NCBI RefSeq assembly: GCF_050015995.1 | Contig: NZ_JBNHEP010000078.1 | Location: 7,824-71,823 of the forward strand | DNA: 64,000 bases | Direction: 5' to 3' | From: Trichodesmium sp050015995 | GTDB lineage: Bacteria; Cyanobacteriota; Cyanobacteriia; Cyanobacteriales; Microcoleaceae | Shown here: positions 18,849 through 28,336 of the stretch, piece by piece | How positions within the stretch are numbered: the first letter of the stretch is position 1 | Layout of the letters: the number at the start of each line of letters is the position of its first letter | The notes under the pieces: generated by a model | The model's database searches: none | Seen by the model: the letters and a program-made list of their open reading frames with translations, nothing else | Told to the model about the DNA's origin: nothing | Made by a program: the position numbers and the translations under genes

Positions 18849-19570
18849 TTAGTGCAACATTTAACCTACTCAAAGCTAACGCACAAGTCATCAACCTTGA
18901 ATCTATATGGCATCACTAGTTAAAGCGATGGCTGTTGCAGGCAAAGTCTTGCTAATAGAACAAGACGCGTAGTTTGAGTTTGGAGGGTCGAAGCCTACTC
19001 TAACCCGCACTATGGCAACTCAGACGTTCATTATTTAACGTTACTAAACTTACGACCATTTATCCGAAGATAAATTTTAGTTCTTGGCCGGGTGGAAGTG
19101 TTCCCTTGTTAAACAAGTTACTAACTTTTTCAAGTATAATTAACTTTTTAGCTTTTTTCTTTTTCAAGCTAACTAATTACTTATGGGCAACTTTAACAAG
19201 ATTTGTCAGGAGTTTTCGTTAACTATTACTCCTCTCAATCAAGAAAACCAAACCCAAGTTGGAACATGTTTAGAGAAATTAACATCATCCCCACCTTGCA
19301 AATGGTAGGTTTTCCTATTAGGTGTGAGAGCTTCCTGTTTCGGTTAGCCGACTGACTTGGATTTCGTTTCCTAGGCTATTCTCTCAAGAGGCGTAGTTAA
19401 ACTCAGCCAGGAAAGTTACCTTTCCTGACTTGTCTTCAGATTTTTATTTATAGTAGGCAAGACTTCCACTTCATACCGGACGAGTTTTTTCTCTTACCTT
19501 GTTAAGTTTCTGTTTCCCACCTATATATATATCTAATATATATATCTAAAGAACTTGGATTATGGCTATT
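18849..19570. other. Long intergenic region with a partial duplicate of the SGNH gene start
   Basis: No gene recognised. Bases 19246-19283 ('ccaaacccaagttggaacat' and flanks) match 18792-18830 in the SGNH gene start at about 33 of 38 positions, so a 5-prime fragment seems to have been duplicated. An 'attta..taaat' palindrome and TATATA runs near 19522-19548 precede the amt stop codon. Confidence 0.55.
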
Positions 19571-21037
19571 TTACTGAGAATGATCGTGAGAAACAGCAGT
19601 GCCAAGAGCATCAGGTTCTTTCACAAAGCCATTATAAGCTTCCATACCATGTTCAGAAATATCCAAACCCTGATATTCTTGCTCTGGATGAACACGAATA
19701 CCCACAGTAGCCTTCAAAGCTAGCCAGAAAATAGTGCAGAGTATAACTGTAAACAATCCAACGGAAATAATACCTATAGCTTGAGTAAAGATATTAGCAC
19801 CTTCAACAAAAATACCAACAGCTAAAGTACCCCAAGCGCCACATACTAAGTGAACTGATGTTGCACCTACTGGGTCATCAATCTGCAACTTGTCAAAGAA
19901 GGAAACTGAGAAAACAACAATTATACCAGCTACACTACCAATAATTACTGCCTCTAAATAAGATACGCCATCACAACCTGCAGTAATTCCGACTAAACCA
20001 GCCAAAACTCCGTTAATAATCATTGAAAGGTCTGGCTTATTATCTTTCAACCAAGATGTAATAGTTGCGGTAGCTCCCCCTGCTGCTGCTGCTAGGTTTG
20101 TGGTTACGGCAATATAAACAACATTTTCATCTGCTGCAAGTTGAGAACCGGGGTTAAAGCCAAACCAACCGATCCAAAGAATTAAACAGCCCAAGGTAGC
20201 AAAACCCATATTATGGCCAGGAATAGCTCTTGGTTGGTTATTTTCATCATATTTACCCATCCGAGGTCCGAGTACATATGCTCCTACCAATGCTGCCCAA
20301 CCACCTACTGAGTGAACTGCTGTCGAACCTGCAAAATCTTTGAAACCCATTTCACTTAGCCAACCACCACTACCCCAAATCCAATGTCCAGTAATGGGAT
20401 ATGAAATACCTGTGATTAATAAGCTAAACAGTAAAAAGGCTGAAAATTCAATTCTTTCTGCTACTGCTCCAGAGACAATAGTTGCAGCAGTGGCGGCAAA
20501 AGCTGCTTGGAATAGGAAAAATATGGGTACTGGCAGACCAGCAGGAAATGGATCTAGTCCATAGGTACTAGATTCGCCAGTTAGAAAAAAACCACCCCCA
20601 CCAATAAAGGGATGGTCTCCAGCAAACATTGTGGAAAATCCAATAGACCAATAGACTAATGTAGCTAGGGCAAATACAATTAAATTTTTCGCCAGAATAT
20701 TAACTGCATTTTTCTGGCGACAGAATCCTGTTTCTAACATTCCGAAACCAGCATTCATAAAAATTACAAAGACTGAAGCTACCAAAATCCAAATCGCATC
20801 TAAAACCCCTTTTATATATTCTGGGGTTAACTCTTGATCTTGGGCGGTTGCTGCTCCTGCCCACAAAGCAATAATTAGACATACTAGAGGTATGCAGGCT
20901 AATGTAGTGGGGGAAAACCATTTTGTCCGACGTAGCCGATCTATTAGTGCTGTCGGTTCTAAGAAACGGCTATATTTTGCTGATAATAACCGTCTGTTTT
21001 TTGTTCTGTTGCTCCTAAACTTTAGTTTAGATGTCAT
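19571..21037 (-). CDS. amt: Ammonium transporter (Amt family)
   Basis: 488 residues from the ATG at 21037 (MTSKLKFRSNR...); a TTG four codons upstream is less likely. Amt channels bring ammonium into the cell through the inner membrane. After a charged leader of about 45 residues come a signal-like hydrophobic segment ending AGAATAQ and 11 membrane segments. The pore twin histidines lie in GSTAVHSVGGWAALVGAYVL and DPVGATSVHLVCGAWG. Phe-gate region FQAAFAATAATIVSGAVAER is also present. The C-terminal tail (EEYQGLD-like, EQEYQGLDISEHGMEAY) is conserved. An NtcA-type site lies upstream (21109-21122), suggesting nitrogen control. No PII gene is next to it. Confidence 0.95.
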   Translation of the reverse strand: MTSKLKFRSNRTKNRRLLSAKYSRFLEPTALIDRLRRTKWFSPTTLACIPLVCLIIALWAGAATAQDQELTPEYIKGVLDAIWILVASVFVIFMNAGFGMLETGFCRQKNAVNILAKNLIVFALATLVYWSIGFSTMFAGDHPFIGGGGFFLTGESSTYGLDPFPAGLPVPIFFLFQAAFAATAATIVSGAVAERIEFSAFLLFSLLITGISYPITGHWIWGSGGWLSEMGFKDFAGSTAVHSVGGWAALVGAYVLGPRMGKYDENNQPRAIPGHNMGFATLGCLILWIGWFGFNPGSQLAADENVVYIAVTTNLAAAAGGATATITSWLKDNKPDLSMIINGVLAGLVGITAGCDGVSYLEAVIIGSVAGIIVVFSVSFFDKLQIDDPVGATSVHLVCGAWGTLAVGIFVEGANIFTQAIGIISVGLFTVILCTIFWLALKATVGIRVHPEQEYQGLDISEHGMEAYNGFVKEPDALGTAVSHDHSQ

Positions 21038-21108
21038 TTTTAAGACCAAGTTAATTAGTTAGATTACAAATGCAAAAAATATCGCACTAATTGTTGTATT
21101 AATTTTCT

Positions 21109-21122
21109 GTATCAATTACTAC
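21109..21122 (-). promoter_or_regulatory. Candidate NtcA binding site upstream of amt
   Basis: GTATCAATTACTAC matches the palindromic NtcA consensus GTA-N8-TAC exactly and sits 72 bases upstream of the amt ATG. NtcA controls amt genes in cyanobacteria. The spacing to a -10 box is not clean (TATTTT occurs about 26 bases further on), so the call is moderate. Confidence 0.5.
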
Positions 21123-21236
21123 TATTTTTGATTTATAAGTAGTTGGATAGACAGTATTTCTACAACAGTTTCTGCCAGTAACAATAGCAAGTATTTGTCA
21201 GTTTTTTACCATAAAATATTTGCATAATGGTTAAGT

Positions 21237-21746
21237 TTATGTTAAATATTTTCGATATCCGATCCGATCTAGCTTAGTTTGTTTATCTATTACTGATTCA
21301 GCTAAGGTCTGGCGGTACTTTTGCACTTGTTCTAATAATTCTGGTTGGTGGGATGCTAGGATTTGAACTGCTAATAAGCCAGCATTTTTGGCATTGCCGA
21401 TCGCTACTGTGGCTACTGGTATTCCTCCTGGCATTTGGACTATGGAATATAAGGAGTCTATTCCCTGTAATGTTCGGGTTTGTACTGGTACACCAATTAC
21501 TGGGAGCGGCGTTAAAGATGCGACCATTCCTGGTAAATGTGCCGCGCCTCCTGCTCCGGCAATGATAACTTTTAATCCTCTTTGATGGGCAGTTTGGGCA
21601 TATTCAAACATTCTTTGAGGGGTACGGTGGGCTGAGACAATGACAACTTCGGAGGGTATGTTAAATTCTTCGCAGATGGCGATCGCTTCTTTCATTGTGG
21701 GCAAGTCTGAGTCACTGCCCATTATAATTCCGACTATGGGATTCAT
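21237..21746 (-). CDS. purE: 5-(carboxyamino)imidazole ribonucleotide mutase (PurE)
   Basis: 169 residues, normal for bacterial PurE, which converts N5-CAIR to CAIR in purine synthesis. Conserved blocks are MGSDSDLPTM (residues 9-18), SAHRTPQRM (the active-site His) and GAGGAAHLPGMVA, then the C-terminal GIPVATVAIGNAKNAGLLA. The gene runs toward amt on the same strand with about 200 bases between, so co-transcription is unclear. Bases directly upstream of the start (CATATATTTAGTTATCAGTTATAAG) are heptamer-type repeat DNA with no visible ribosome binding site. Confidence 0.97.
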   Translation of the reverse strand: MNPIVGIIMGSDSDLPTMKEAIAICEEFNIPSEVVIVSAHRTPQRMFEYAQTAHQRGLKVIIAGAGGAAHLPGMVASLTPLPVIGVPVQTRTLQGIDSLYSIVQMPGGIPVATVAIGNAKNAGLLAVQILASHQPELLEQVQKYRQTLAESVIDKQTKLDRIGYRKYLT

Positions 21747-22376
21747 ATATTTAGTTATCAGTTATAAGAAATTAGCAGTTAGTTTTTTCTTTTATACCAT
21801 TTGGAAAAAATAATTTTATACAAATCCTAAAGTTGAGAGAGGGAACAGGGAAAAGGGAACAGGATCTCTATAGAAATAGAATATGTAATTAATTTTGCAT
21901 AGGAAATTATTAGGTTTACTCTAATTTAGAGACTGTTTGTCAAATAAGTCTTAAGATAGCAAATAATGACTAAAATCTAAAAGCGGTGGTGCTTCAAGGA
22001 ATTTAAATCTGAAGGAATTTAAATTTGGTAGATAGAGAAGTTTTCGGTACACATAATTCCTAGATTTTTAAGTAAAATTTGTCTTGATTTGTTTCTCCTT
22101 ATCTCCTATCTCTTATTCCCTTTTCCCTATGTCATTTTTTATATTTCCTGATACATTCAATCTCTTACTCCAAAAAATTGTTAGGGGGATAATGAAGTAG
22201 AGAGAGTAGAAAGTTACCCCATATAGGAATGGAACGGATAGGTTGTTTGATGACTTACTAAAAGGAATTAGTCTGAAAATTTATACTAATTCAATGAAAT
22301 AATTTTACCATGATTAATTTTGAACTTCAATACAATAATTATTAACTCACATTAAACTGCAAAAAAAACAGAATTA
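21747..22376. other. Intergenic, repeat-like sequence only
   Basis: TTATCAG and AGGGAAC/AGGGAAA heptamers (21752-21770, 21838-21862) and AT-rich DNA. A partial direct repeat 'ggaatttaaa' occurs near 21997 and 22014. No gene seen. Confidence 0.5.
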
Positions 22377-23096
22377 CTAATCATGTTTGCGCACTGTTCC
22401 TATACCTAATCCACTTAAGGCAAATAATCCGAATAATATTGAAGGTTCAGGAACTGTTTCTACTCGATGAAAAGCTATAGGTGTACCAAATAAGAGATTA
22501 TCATTCCTGTCAAAAACTCTATCTAAAGACTCAATAATATTAGGCTTAATTAAAACATCAGAAACAACTTTACCTCCAGGAAAAGTTGTCGGACAACCAA
22601 CTGGTGAGTTATTTCCCACATAACTATTTTGGAACCAAGAAAGGTTAATTTCACAACTAAAGCTATCTAAATTTTTAGCATTAATAAATTGTTCTGTTTC
22701 AGGGCGACCGCATAAACCTAGTAAAGAAGTTTCATCAAGGAAACGACTAATACTAATAGTAACTTGAGAATCATTATTACTGAAAAAAGAATACAACCTT
22801 ACCCGAAATGGAAATCCTCCTGTTGTTTGCTCTAAATAAATTGTTTCTGTATTTCTCATCAAGTCACTCCCGATAAGTTTAACCCCACAATTCAACATTG
22901 TAATTTGAGGGACTATTGGGTTATTAGTTACTTGTTTTGTATTGTTAAATAAGCCTGTGAACCATTGTGCTACCTGGCTCACTTGAAATGATACGGGAGG
23001 TGCAGATGTTATAGTTGCACCTTGACTTTTTTGTGCAAATATAACACTTATAAACAGAAAGCTTAGAGTAGAAATTTTAAGTAGATTTTTCTGCAT
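22377..23096 (-). CDS. PEP-CTERM exported protein
   Basis: 239 residues with an N-terminal signal peptide (MQKNLLKISTLSFLFISVIFAQ) and a C-terminal PEP-CTERM sorting signal: VPEPSILFGLFALSGLG, a hydrophobic helix, then basic TVRKHD. Such proteins are processed by an exosortase and directed to the cell surface or extracellular matrix. The middle (residues 60-205) has four cysteines and beta-rich character, but no family I recognise. No exosortase gene lies in this window. Single gene. Confidence 0.8.
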   Translation of the reverse strand: MQKNLLKISTLSFLFISVIFAQKSQGATITSAPPVSFQVSQVAQWFTGLFNNTKQVTNNPIVPQITMLNCGVKLIGSDLMRNTETIYLEQTTGGFPFRVRLYSFFSNNDSQVTISISRFLDETSLLGLCGRPETEQFINAKNLDSFSCEINLSWFQNSYVGNNSPVGCPTTFPGGKVVSDVLIKPNIIESLDRVFDRNDNLLFGTPIAFHRVETVPEPSILFGLFALSGLGIGTVRKHD

Positions 23097-23391
23097 TTTA
23101 ATAGATTTGTTTTGACTAAAAATTTATTCTTAAGTTACCTTTCAATTTAAGACAAATTCTAATACGGTATTTTGAAAGGTGGTGAAATATAGTTTGACAT
23201 AGTCTGTAAGCATTCAGCTTTTTTTGCTAATAAAAAGTATTTATTACGGATATTTCATATCATGTACTTCAATCCATACTTTTAAATTGTACTTCAGTAT
23301 TTCAATACTGCCATAATACCTGAAAAATTATGAAATTAATGAGCGATCGCTAACTTCCGAATTTTTACCATAATCTCTATTTCCTCTTTTC
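23097..23391. other. Intergenic, no gene seen
   Basis: AT-rich DNA with no gene recognised. Confidence 0.4.
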
Positions 23392-23498
23392 TATAATGCT
23401 ACGCATTTAGGGCGCGGACATTGGTAAATTATGAAGCTCAGTCATAGATTACTTTTGCCTTTTGCATGAGTGACTTTTGACTTGCGCGTAGCGCTATA
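23392..23498. repeat. Inverted-repeat-bounded element, CTACGCA family, copy 1
   Basis: Left end TATAATGCTACGCATTTAG (from 23392), right end CTTGCGCGTAGCGCTATA (about 23481-23498), imperfectly inverted. The core contains 'cttttgac'-type heptamers next to its right end. The second copy is at 32225-32333. It abuts the next element (23496). Confidence 0.55.
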
Positions 23499-23657
23499 TA
23501 GCAATCATATTTCAGTTGTAAGATTTTAGTGGTAATTAGGAGTCAGGAGTCGTAGGGGCGATTCGCGAATCGCCCCTACAGGAGTCAGAATATAAAAGGG
23601 TTTTGATTTATCTTAGTCGTTCTTAAATTCTATCAAAATCATTCCTGATTGCTATAT
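23496..23657. repeat. Inverted-repeat-bounded element, TATAGCAATC family, copy 2
   Basis: Perfect 12-bp inverted repeat (ATATAGCAATCA 23496-23507; TGATTGCTATAT 23646-23657). The core carries GGAGTCA heptamers and, nested inside them, a perfect 28-bp palindrome (23552-23579, arms GTAGGGGCGATTCG). Copy 1 (14455-14592) carries different cargo. From 23658 to 23887 there is a tract of 'gactcctggctcctgactcctgg' heptamers near 23789-23812. Confidence 0.75.
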
Positions 23658-23887
23658 TATATGAAATATAAAAAAGAATGCTACGAACAATTTAGCTGGT
23701 TAAAAAACTTGACTTAGAAATGTCGATTTGACCAAAAACAGATTTTTACTCTAATAAATATAATAAATGATATATAGATTATTCCTACTGACTCCTGGCT
23801 CCTGACTCCTGGAAACAGCCTAAGCATTTGTAGCAAAAATTTTAGTATTTCATATTACCTAATTCCCCAGAATTTTTTGCCTAATCA

Positions 23888-25126
23888 ATGTACAAACTAC
23901 TGTATATTCCTAGCTGTAATTTAAAATTTAAACTCGTGAACTTAACCACTAAAATTATTAATGCTAAAATTCCTGGTTATCAAGACCTACAGCAAATTTT
24001 AATCAATTCTACTGGCAAAATTGAGAAAATTATCCCTCAGACTGAAGAACTTTTGCCTACCACATCTACTACTATTGATGTGGAACAAGACTGGGTTTCT
24101 CTAGGTGGAATTGATTTACAAATTAATGGTGCTTTAGGTTTACCTTTTCCTGAAGTAGATGAAACTTCCATAACCAAAATACATGAAATTTGTCAATATT
24201 TATGGCAACAAGGAATAGACGCTTTTTTGCCTACTATTGTCACTACTTCTATAGATAATATTCAGCGATCGCTCCAAATTTTTCACAATTTTGCTTCTCA
24301 ACCGCAAGAACCAGAAACAGCCAAAATTTGGGGCGTACATTTAGAGGGGCCTTTTCTGAATCCAGAAAAGCGGGGTGCTCATCCTAACGAATATTTAATA
24401 CCATTAACAGTTGAAAATGTCAAACAAGTAATCGGCGATTATGCTCAGATAGTTAAAATAATTACTTTAGCTCCAGAATTAGACAGTACAGAAACAGTAA
24501 TTCCCTACTTAAAAAATTTAGGAATTACAGTTAGTTTAGGGCATTCTCAAGCGACAGCGAATCAAGCAGAAGTAGCTTTTAGATTGGGAGCTTCAATGGT
24601 AACTCATGCTTTTAACGCCATGCCGAGTTTACATCATCGAAAACCAGGATTATTAGGAGCAGCAATTACAAATCCTGACGTTATGTGCGGTTTAATTACT
24701 GATGGTCAACACGTCTGTTCAACAATGATAGAAATTTTGTTGAAAGCAAGTCAATATCAGCAGGGAATATTTTTGGTTAGTGATGCTTTAGCACCTTTAG
24801 GATTAGCAGATGGAATTTACCCGTGGGATACTAGAGAAATAGAAGTTAAAAACGGTACGGTTAGATTACAAGATGGAACTCTAGCAGGAACGACTTTGCC
24901 TTTATTGGTTGGAGTTAAGAATTTGGTGAAGTGGGGAATTTGTGATGTTGAGATGGGAATTTATTTGGCGACTATTGCACCTCGAAAGGCGTTAGGAATG
25001 GAGAGTGAAATTATTGGCAACTGTGGGAAAGATTTATTAAGATGGCGGGTAAATAATGTAGGGGTTTGGTCTCCAAAACTACAAGAGATAGAGTTGGGTT
25101 GGCAGAGAATAATGGATAATGGATAA
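23888..25126 (+). CDS. nagA: N-acetylglucosamine-6-phosphate deacetylase (NagA)
   Basis: 412 residues; the enzyme removes the acetyl group from GlcNAc-6-phosphate during amino-sugar recycling, in the cytoplasm. Amidohydrolase motifs in order: GVHLEGPFLNPEKRGAHP with the HLEGP Glu, SLGHSQA with metal His, THAFNAMPSLHHRKPG, DGQHV and LVSDALAPLG with the catalytic Asp. A GTG at 23936 (VNLTTKIINAKIPG) may be the true start; family members usually begin near there. The last codons (MDNG, stop) and following bases are built from GGATAAT heptamers, so a repeat has entered the 3-prime end. Confidence 0.93.
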   Translation: MYKLLYIPSCNLKFKLVNLTTKIINAKIPGYQDLQQILINSTGKIEKIIPQTEELLPTTSTTIDVEQDWVSLGGIDLQINGALGLPFPEVDETSITKIHEICQYLWQQGIDAFLPTIVTTSIDNIQRSLQIFHNFASQPQEPETAKIWGVHLEGPFLNPEKRGAHPNEYLIPLTVENVKQVIGDYAQIVKIITLAPELDSTETVIPYLKNLGITVSLGHSQATANQAEVAFRLGASMVTHAFNAMPSLHHRKPGLLGAAITNPDVMCGLITDGQHVCSTMIEILLKASQYQQGIFLVSDALAPLGLADGIYPWDTREIEVKNGTVRLQDGTLAGTTLPLLVGVKNLVKWGICDVEMGIYLATIAPRKALGMESEIIGNCGKDLLRWRVNNVGVWSPKLQEIELGWQRIMDNG

Positions 25127-25142
25127 TGGATAATTGATAATG
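25107..25142. repeat. Heptamer tandem repeat (ATAATGG) spanning the nagA stop codon
   Basis: Consecutive ATAATGG copies cover the last codons of nagA (which ends M-D-N-G) and run on downstream. Confidence 0.75.
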
Positions 25143-25171
25143 AGGAATTGAAAATACAATTTCCAACAGAA

Positions 25172-25480
25172 ATATGTAATTATGAGGTGGAGAAAAAGAT
25201 ACCTTATATTTCCAGTATTGAACAGATTGGTTTAGAGAAATGAGAACATATTGGTATAGTAAAATCTGCTCATGAATCAATAATAACAGTGTTATAAATT
25301 GGGTTTAAAAATGTACCTGCAAATATTGTGGATGCTGTTAGTCAAATTGATAATATTCAGGAACTCAAACAGTTAACTAAAACTGCAGTTTTAATTGATT
25401 CTTTGGAAAATTTTGCCGCCCTCTTACCTCAGAATTTGCCGCCCTCTTACCTCAGAAATAGAAAGTCTCAATTAATCTAA
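25172..25480 (+). pseudogene. C-terminal remnant of an Rpn/DUF4351-type protein
   Basis: An interrupted frame reads CNYEVEKKIPYISSIEQIGL, stop, then IGIVKSAHESIITVL, stop, then FKNVPANIVDAVSQIDNIQE, LKQLTKTAVLIDSLENFAAL. This pattern matches my recollection of the C-terminal half of cyanobacterial Rpn recombination-promoting nuclease / DUF4351 proteins. The last part carries a tandem 20-22 bp duplication ('ttgccgccctcttacctcag'). There is no start region. A heptamer tract AGGGAAT (25499-25523) follows. The remainder of 25127-25790 holds no gene. Confidence 0.55.
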
Positions 25481-25790
25481 AGACTTCTTGCAGAAGTCAG
25501 GGAATAGGGAATAGGGAATAGGGGGGATGAAGTTGTTGATTCTATATCTCTAAATTGATTTAATTAAAACTTTTACAAGAGGTCTTGGGAATTACTGTAG
25601 GGAGGTTAAATCTGATTTCCCTACATTTTTTCTTTTTTGCCAAATTAAGGAATAGGGAACAGAGAAAATTGCTTGGAGGATAGGGAAAAAGCAAAAAATC
25701 TTTATCCTGTCAGTTTTACCACATTAATAACCGAATCTGATGTAAAATTTCATTCTCGACTTTAATTACTTTTGACTATAAATTACAGGA

Positions 25791-26449
25791 ATGGATAACG
25801 GTACACATAAGGGAATTGTTAGTTTTATTTGGGGAATTGCTGATGATGTTTTGCGGGATTTTTATGTTAGGGGAAAATATCGAGATGTCATTTTGCCGAT
25901 GACTGTTATTCGGCGGTTAGATTGTTTGCTTGAATCTACTAAAGAAGCAGTTTTAGAGGAGAATAAATTTTATGAAAATATGAATATTACTAATAAATCT
26001 GGATTAACAGATATTATTAAATATCCTTTCTATAATACTTCTCCCTATACTCTGAAAAAATTACTGGATGAACCTAATCTGATTAAGGAGAATTTGATAG
26101 ATTATCTGAATGGTTTTAGCGACAATGTTCAGGAAATTATCAGTAAGTTTAAGTTCCGCAACCAATTAGAAACTTTGGTCGAACATAATCGCCTTTATTC
26201 TTTAATTCAAAAGTTTACTGACTCAGATATTAATCTCAGTCCTAAACCGATAAAAGATAAAAAAGGTAAGGTTATTCAACCTGGGTTATCTAATTTGGGG
26301 ATGGGTTATGTTTTTGAGGAATTAATTAGAAGATTTAACGAATAAAATAACGAAGAAGCAGGAGAACATTTTACCCCCCGCGATATTATTAAGTTGATGG
26401 TGAATTTGATTTTTATACCTGTGAAAGAACAGATTCAAATTTTGTGTCT
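25791..26449 (+). pseudogene. hsdM: Type I restriction-modification methylase subunit, truncated (hsdM')
   Basis: The start MDNGTHKGIVSFIWGIADDV and VILPMTVIRRLDCLLE are the HsdM N-terminal helical domain. A premature TAA (26343-26345, after RRFNE) interrupts the conserved RRFNEENNEEAGEHFTPRD block, which continues in frame as NNEEAGEHFTPRDIIKLMVN. At about 26445 the sequence jumps into hsdS, so the methyltransferase catalytic domain and its NPPF motif are absent. A deletion fusing hsdM to hsdS is inferred. The gene cannot make a working methylase. Confidence 0.88.
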
Positions 26450-27307
26450 CCTCCCCTAGACGCACAACAAGCGATCACTAATTTCCTAGACTAAAAACTC
26501 GCCCCAATAGATGAATATATTGCCAAAAAACAACGGATAATAGAAATACTGAAATAACAGAAGACCGTTATTATTAATCAGGTAGTTACTAAAGGTCTTA
26601 ACCCAGATATTCCGATGAAATTTTCTGGCATTGAATGGTTAGGAGAAATACCGAAACATTGGGAGGTGAGAAAAATCAAAAGGTGTTTAAAATCCTATAG
26701 ATATGGAATATCAGATAGCATTAGAGGTGAAGGAGAATTTAAAATTATGACGATGGGAAATATACAAGATGGAAAAGTTTTAATTCCTGAGAGTGGAAGT
26801 CTTGAAAGTGTTCCTCAAAAATTGATTTTAGAATATGGTGACTTACTATTTAATAGAACAAACAGTTTAGAGTTAGTAAGTAAGGTAGGACTTTTTCAAG
26901 GTACTAAAGAAGACAAAGTATCTTTCGCTTCTTATCTTGTTAGATTAAAAGCAAACGATAATGCTAATCCAGTTTATCTAAATTTTTTGCTTAATTCTCA
27001 TGGTTTGTTAAACATAGCAAGACAAAGATCTTTAGTTAGTCTCAACTAAGTCAATTTAAACCCCACAAGATATTGCCAGATTACTATTCCTTTACCTCCA
27101 ATTTATGAACAACAAGAAATAGTGTCATTCATTGAAAAAAAATCAGAAAAAATCAACCGGGCGATCGCCACAATAGAAAAGGAAATAAAATTAATCCAAG
27201 AATATCGAACTACTCTAATTTATGAAACAGTCACGGGAAAAATAGACGTCAGAAAATATCGCCCTCCCAGTAAATTCACCAATGCCAACTCCAACAAACC
27301 AAAGTAA
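26450..27307 (+). pseudogene. hsdS: Type I restriction-modification specificity subunit, broken (hsdS')
   Basis: The frame begins inside HsdS at PPLDAQQAITNFLD, the end of the first target-recognition domain and its coiled coil (IAKKQRIIEIL...KTVIINQVVTKGLNP). Then comes the second recognition region MKFSGIEWLGEIPKHWEVRK and the C-terminal coiled coil PPIYEQQEIVSFIEKK, ending RKYRPPSKF... Stops lie at about 26492, 26555 and 27047, each replacing a single codon, so the gene has accumulated several lesions. The first half of the gene is gone. The longest open pieces are 26615-27049 and 27122-27307. Confidence 0.88.
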
Positions 27308-27359
27308 TAATATAGTAGGTTGGGTTAAGCACAGCGCAACCCAACAAAAAGCTTTCTAT

Positions 27360-28205
27360 ATCTATATATTATGTATTTGCCAAATTTTTCTATTTTGCCA
27401 AACGGATAAATGGGGAGTTTCTACTTTCTCTATCCAACCTCAATTTTGCCGACATATATATAGAATAGATATGACTGCCAAATTTTCCAGTTTTGCCAAA
27501 CGGATAAATATGGAACTTCCCATTTTTCCACCAGACCGNNNNNNNNNNNNNNNNNNNNNNNNNNNNNNNNNNNNNNNNNNNNNNNNNNNNNNNNNNNNNN
27601 NNNNNNNNNNNNNNNNNNNNNNNNNNNNNNNNNNNNNNTATATATGACTCGAAATTTTCCAGTTTTGCTAAATAGATAAATCTGGAGTTTCCCCTTTTTC
27701 TACCAGAGGTAAATTTTCTGACGTANNNNNNNNNNNNNNNNNNNNNNNNNNNNNNNNNNNNNNNNNNNNNNNNNNNNNNNNNNNNNNNNNNNNNNNNNNN
27801 NNNNNNNNNNNNNNNNNNNNNNNNNATATAGACACGACTCCTGAATTTTGCACTTTTGCTAAATTGATAAATGCAGAATTTCTCGTTTCTCCACCAGAGG
27901 TAAATTTTCCGACGTAATATAGACACGACTCCTGAATTTTGCACTTTTGCTAAATTGATAAATGCAGAATTGCTCGTTTCTCCACCAGAGGTAAATTTTC
28001 CGACATATATATATGACTCGAAATTTTCCAGTTTTGCTAAATAGATAAATCTGGAGTTTCCCTTTTCTCAACCAGAGGTAAATTTGCCGAAATCTATATA
28101 ATCTATATATATATGACTCGAAATTTTCCAGTTTTGTTAAATAGATAAATCTGGAGTTTCCCCTTTTTCTACCAGACTGAAATTTTCCCACATCTATATA
28201 TATAC
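27360..28205. repeat. Minisatellite array, about 86-100-bp unit, with two assembly gaps
   Basis: Six or more visible units contain 'attttccagttttgctaaat', 'agataaatctggagtttccc' and 'accagaggtaaatttt'; unit spacing varies 86-100 bp. Two 100-N blocks (27539-27638, 27726-27825) lie inside. At the second, 'gacgta' before the gap and 'atatagacacgactcc' after it are contiguous in the unit, so an array was probably collapsed. It separates hsdS' and hsdR'. Frames called across the Ns on either strand are artefacts. Confidence 0.85.
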
Positions 28206-28336
28206 GACTACGGATAAGCTCCGCTAACGTACCTCAACCCAACCTACATTTAACGAAAAAAAACTTCTAACTTCAAAAAAACTTCTGACTTCTGACTTCT
28301 AACTTTAAAAAATATGACTTCCGACATTACTGAAAG

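Noticed and set aside
19028..19110. Glutamine-type riboswitch near amt
   Set aside because: CGTTCA and GGTGGAAGTG are seen, but the conserved GACGGAAGTAGG is absent and it lies downstream of the amt stop on the opposite strand.
27282..28191. Frames crossing N blocks at 27.3-28.2 kb
   Set aside because: They contain undefined residues and translate the minisatellite; assembly artefacts.
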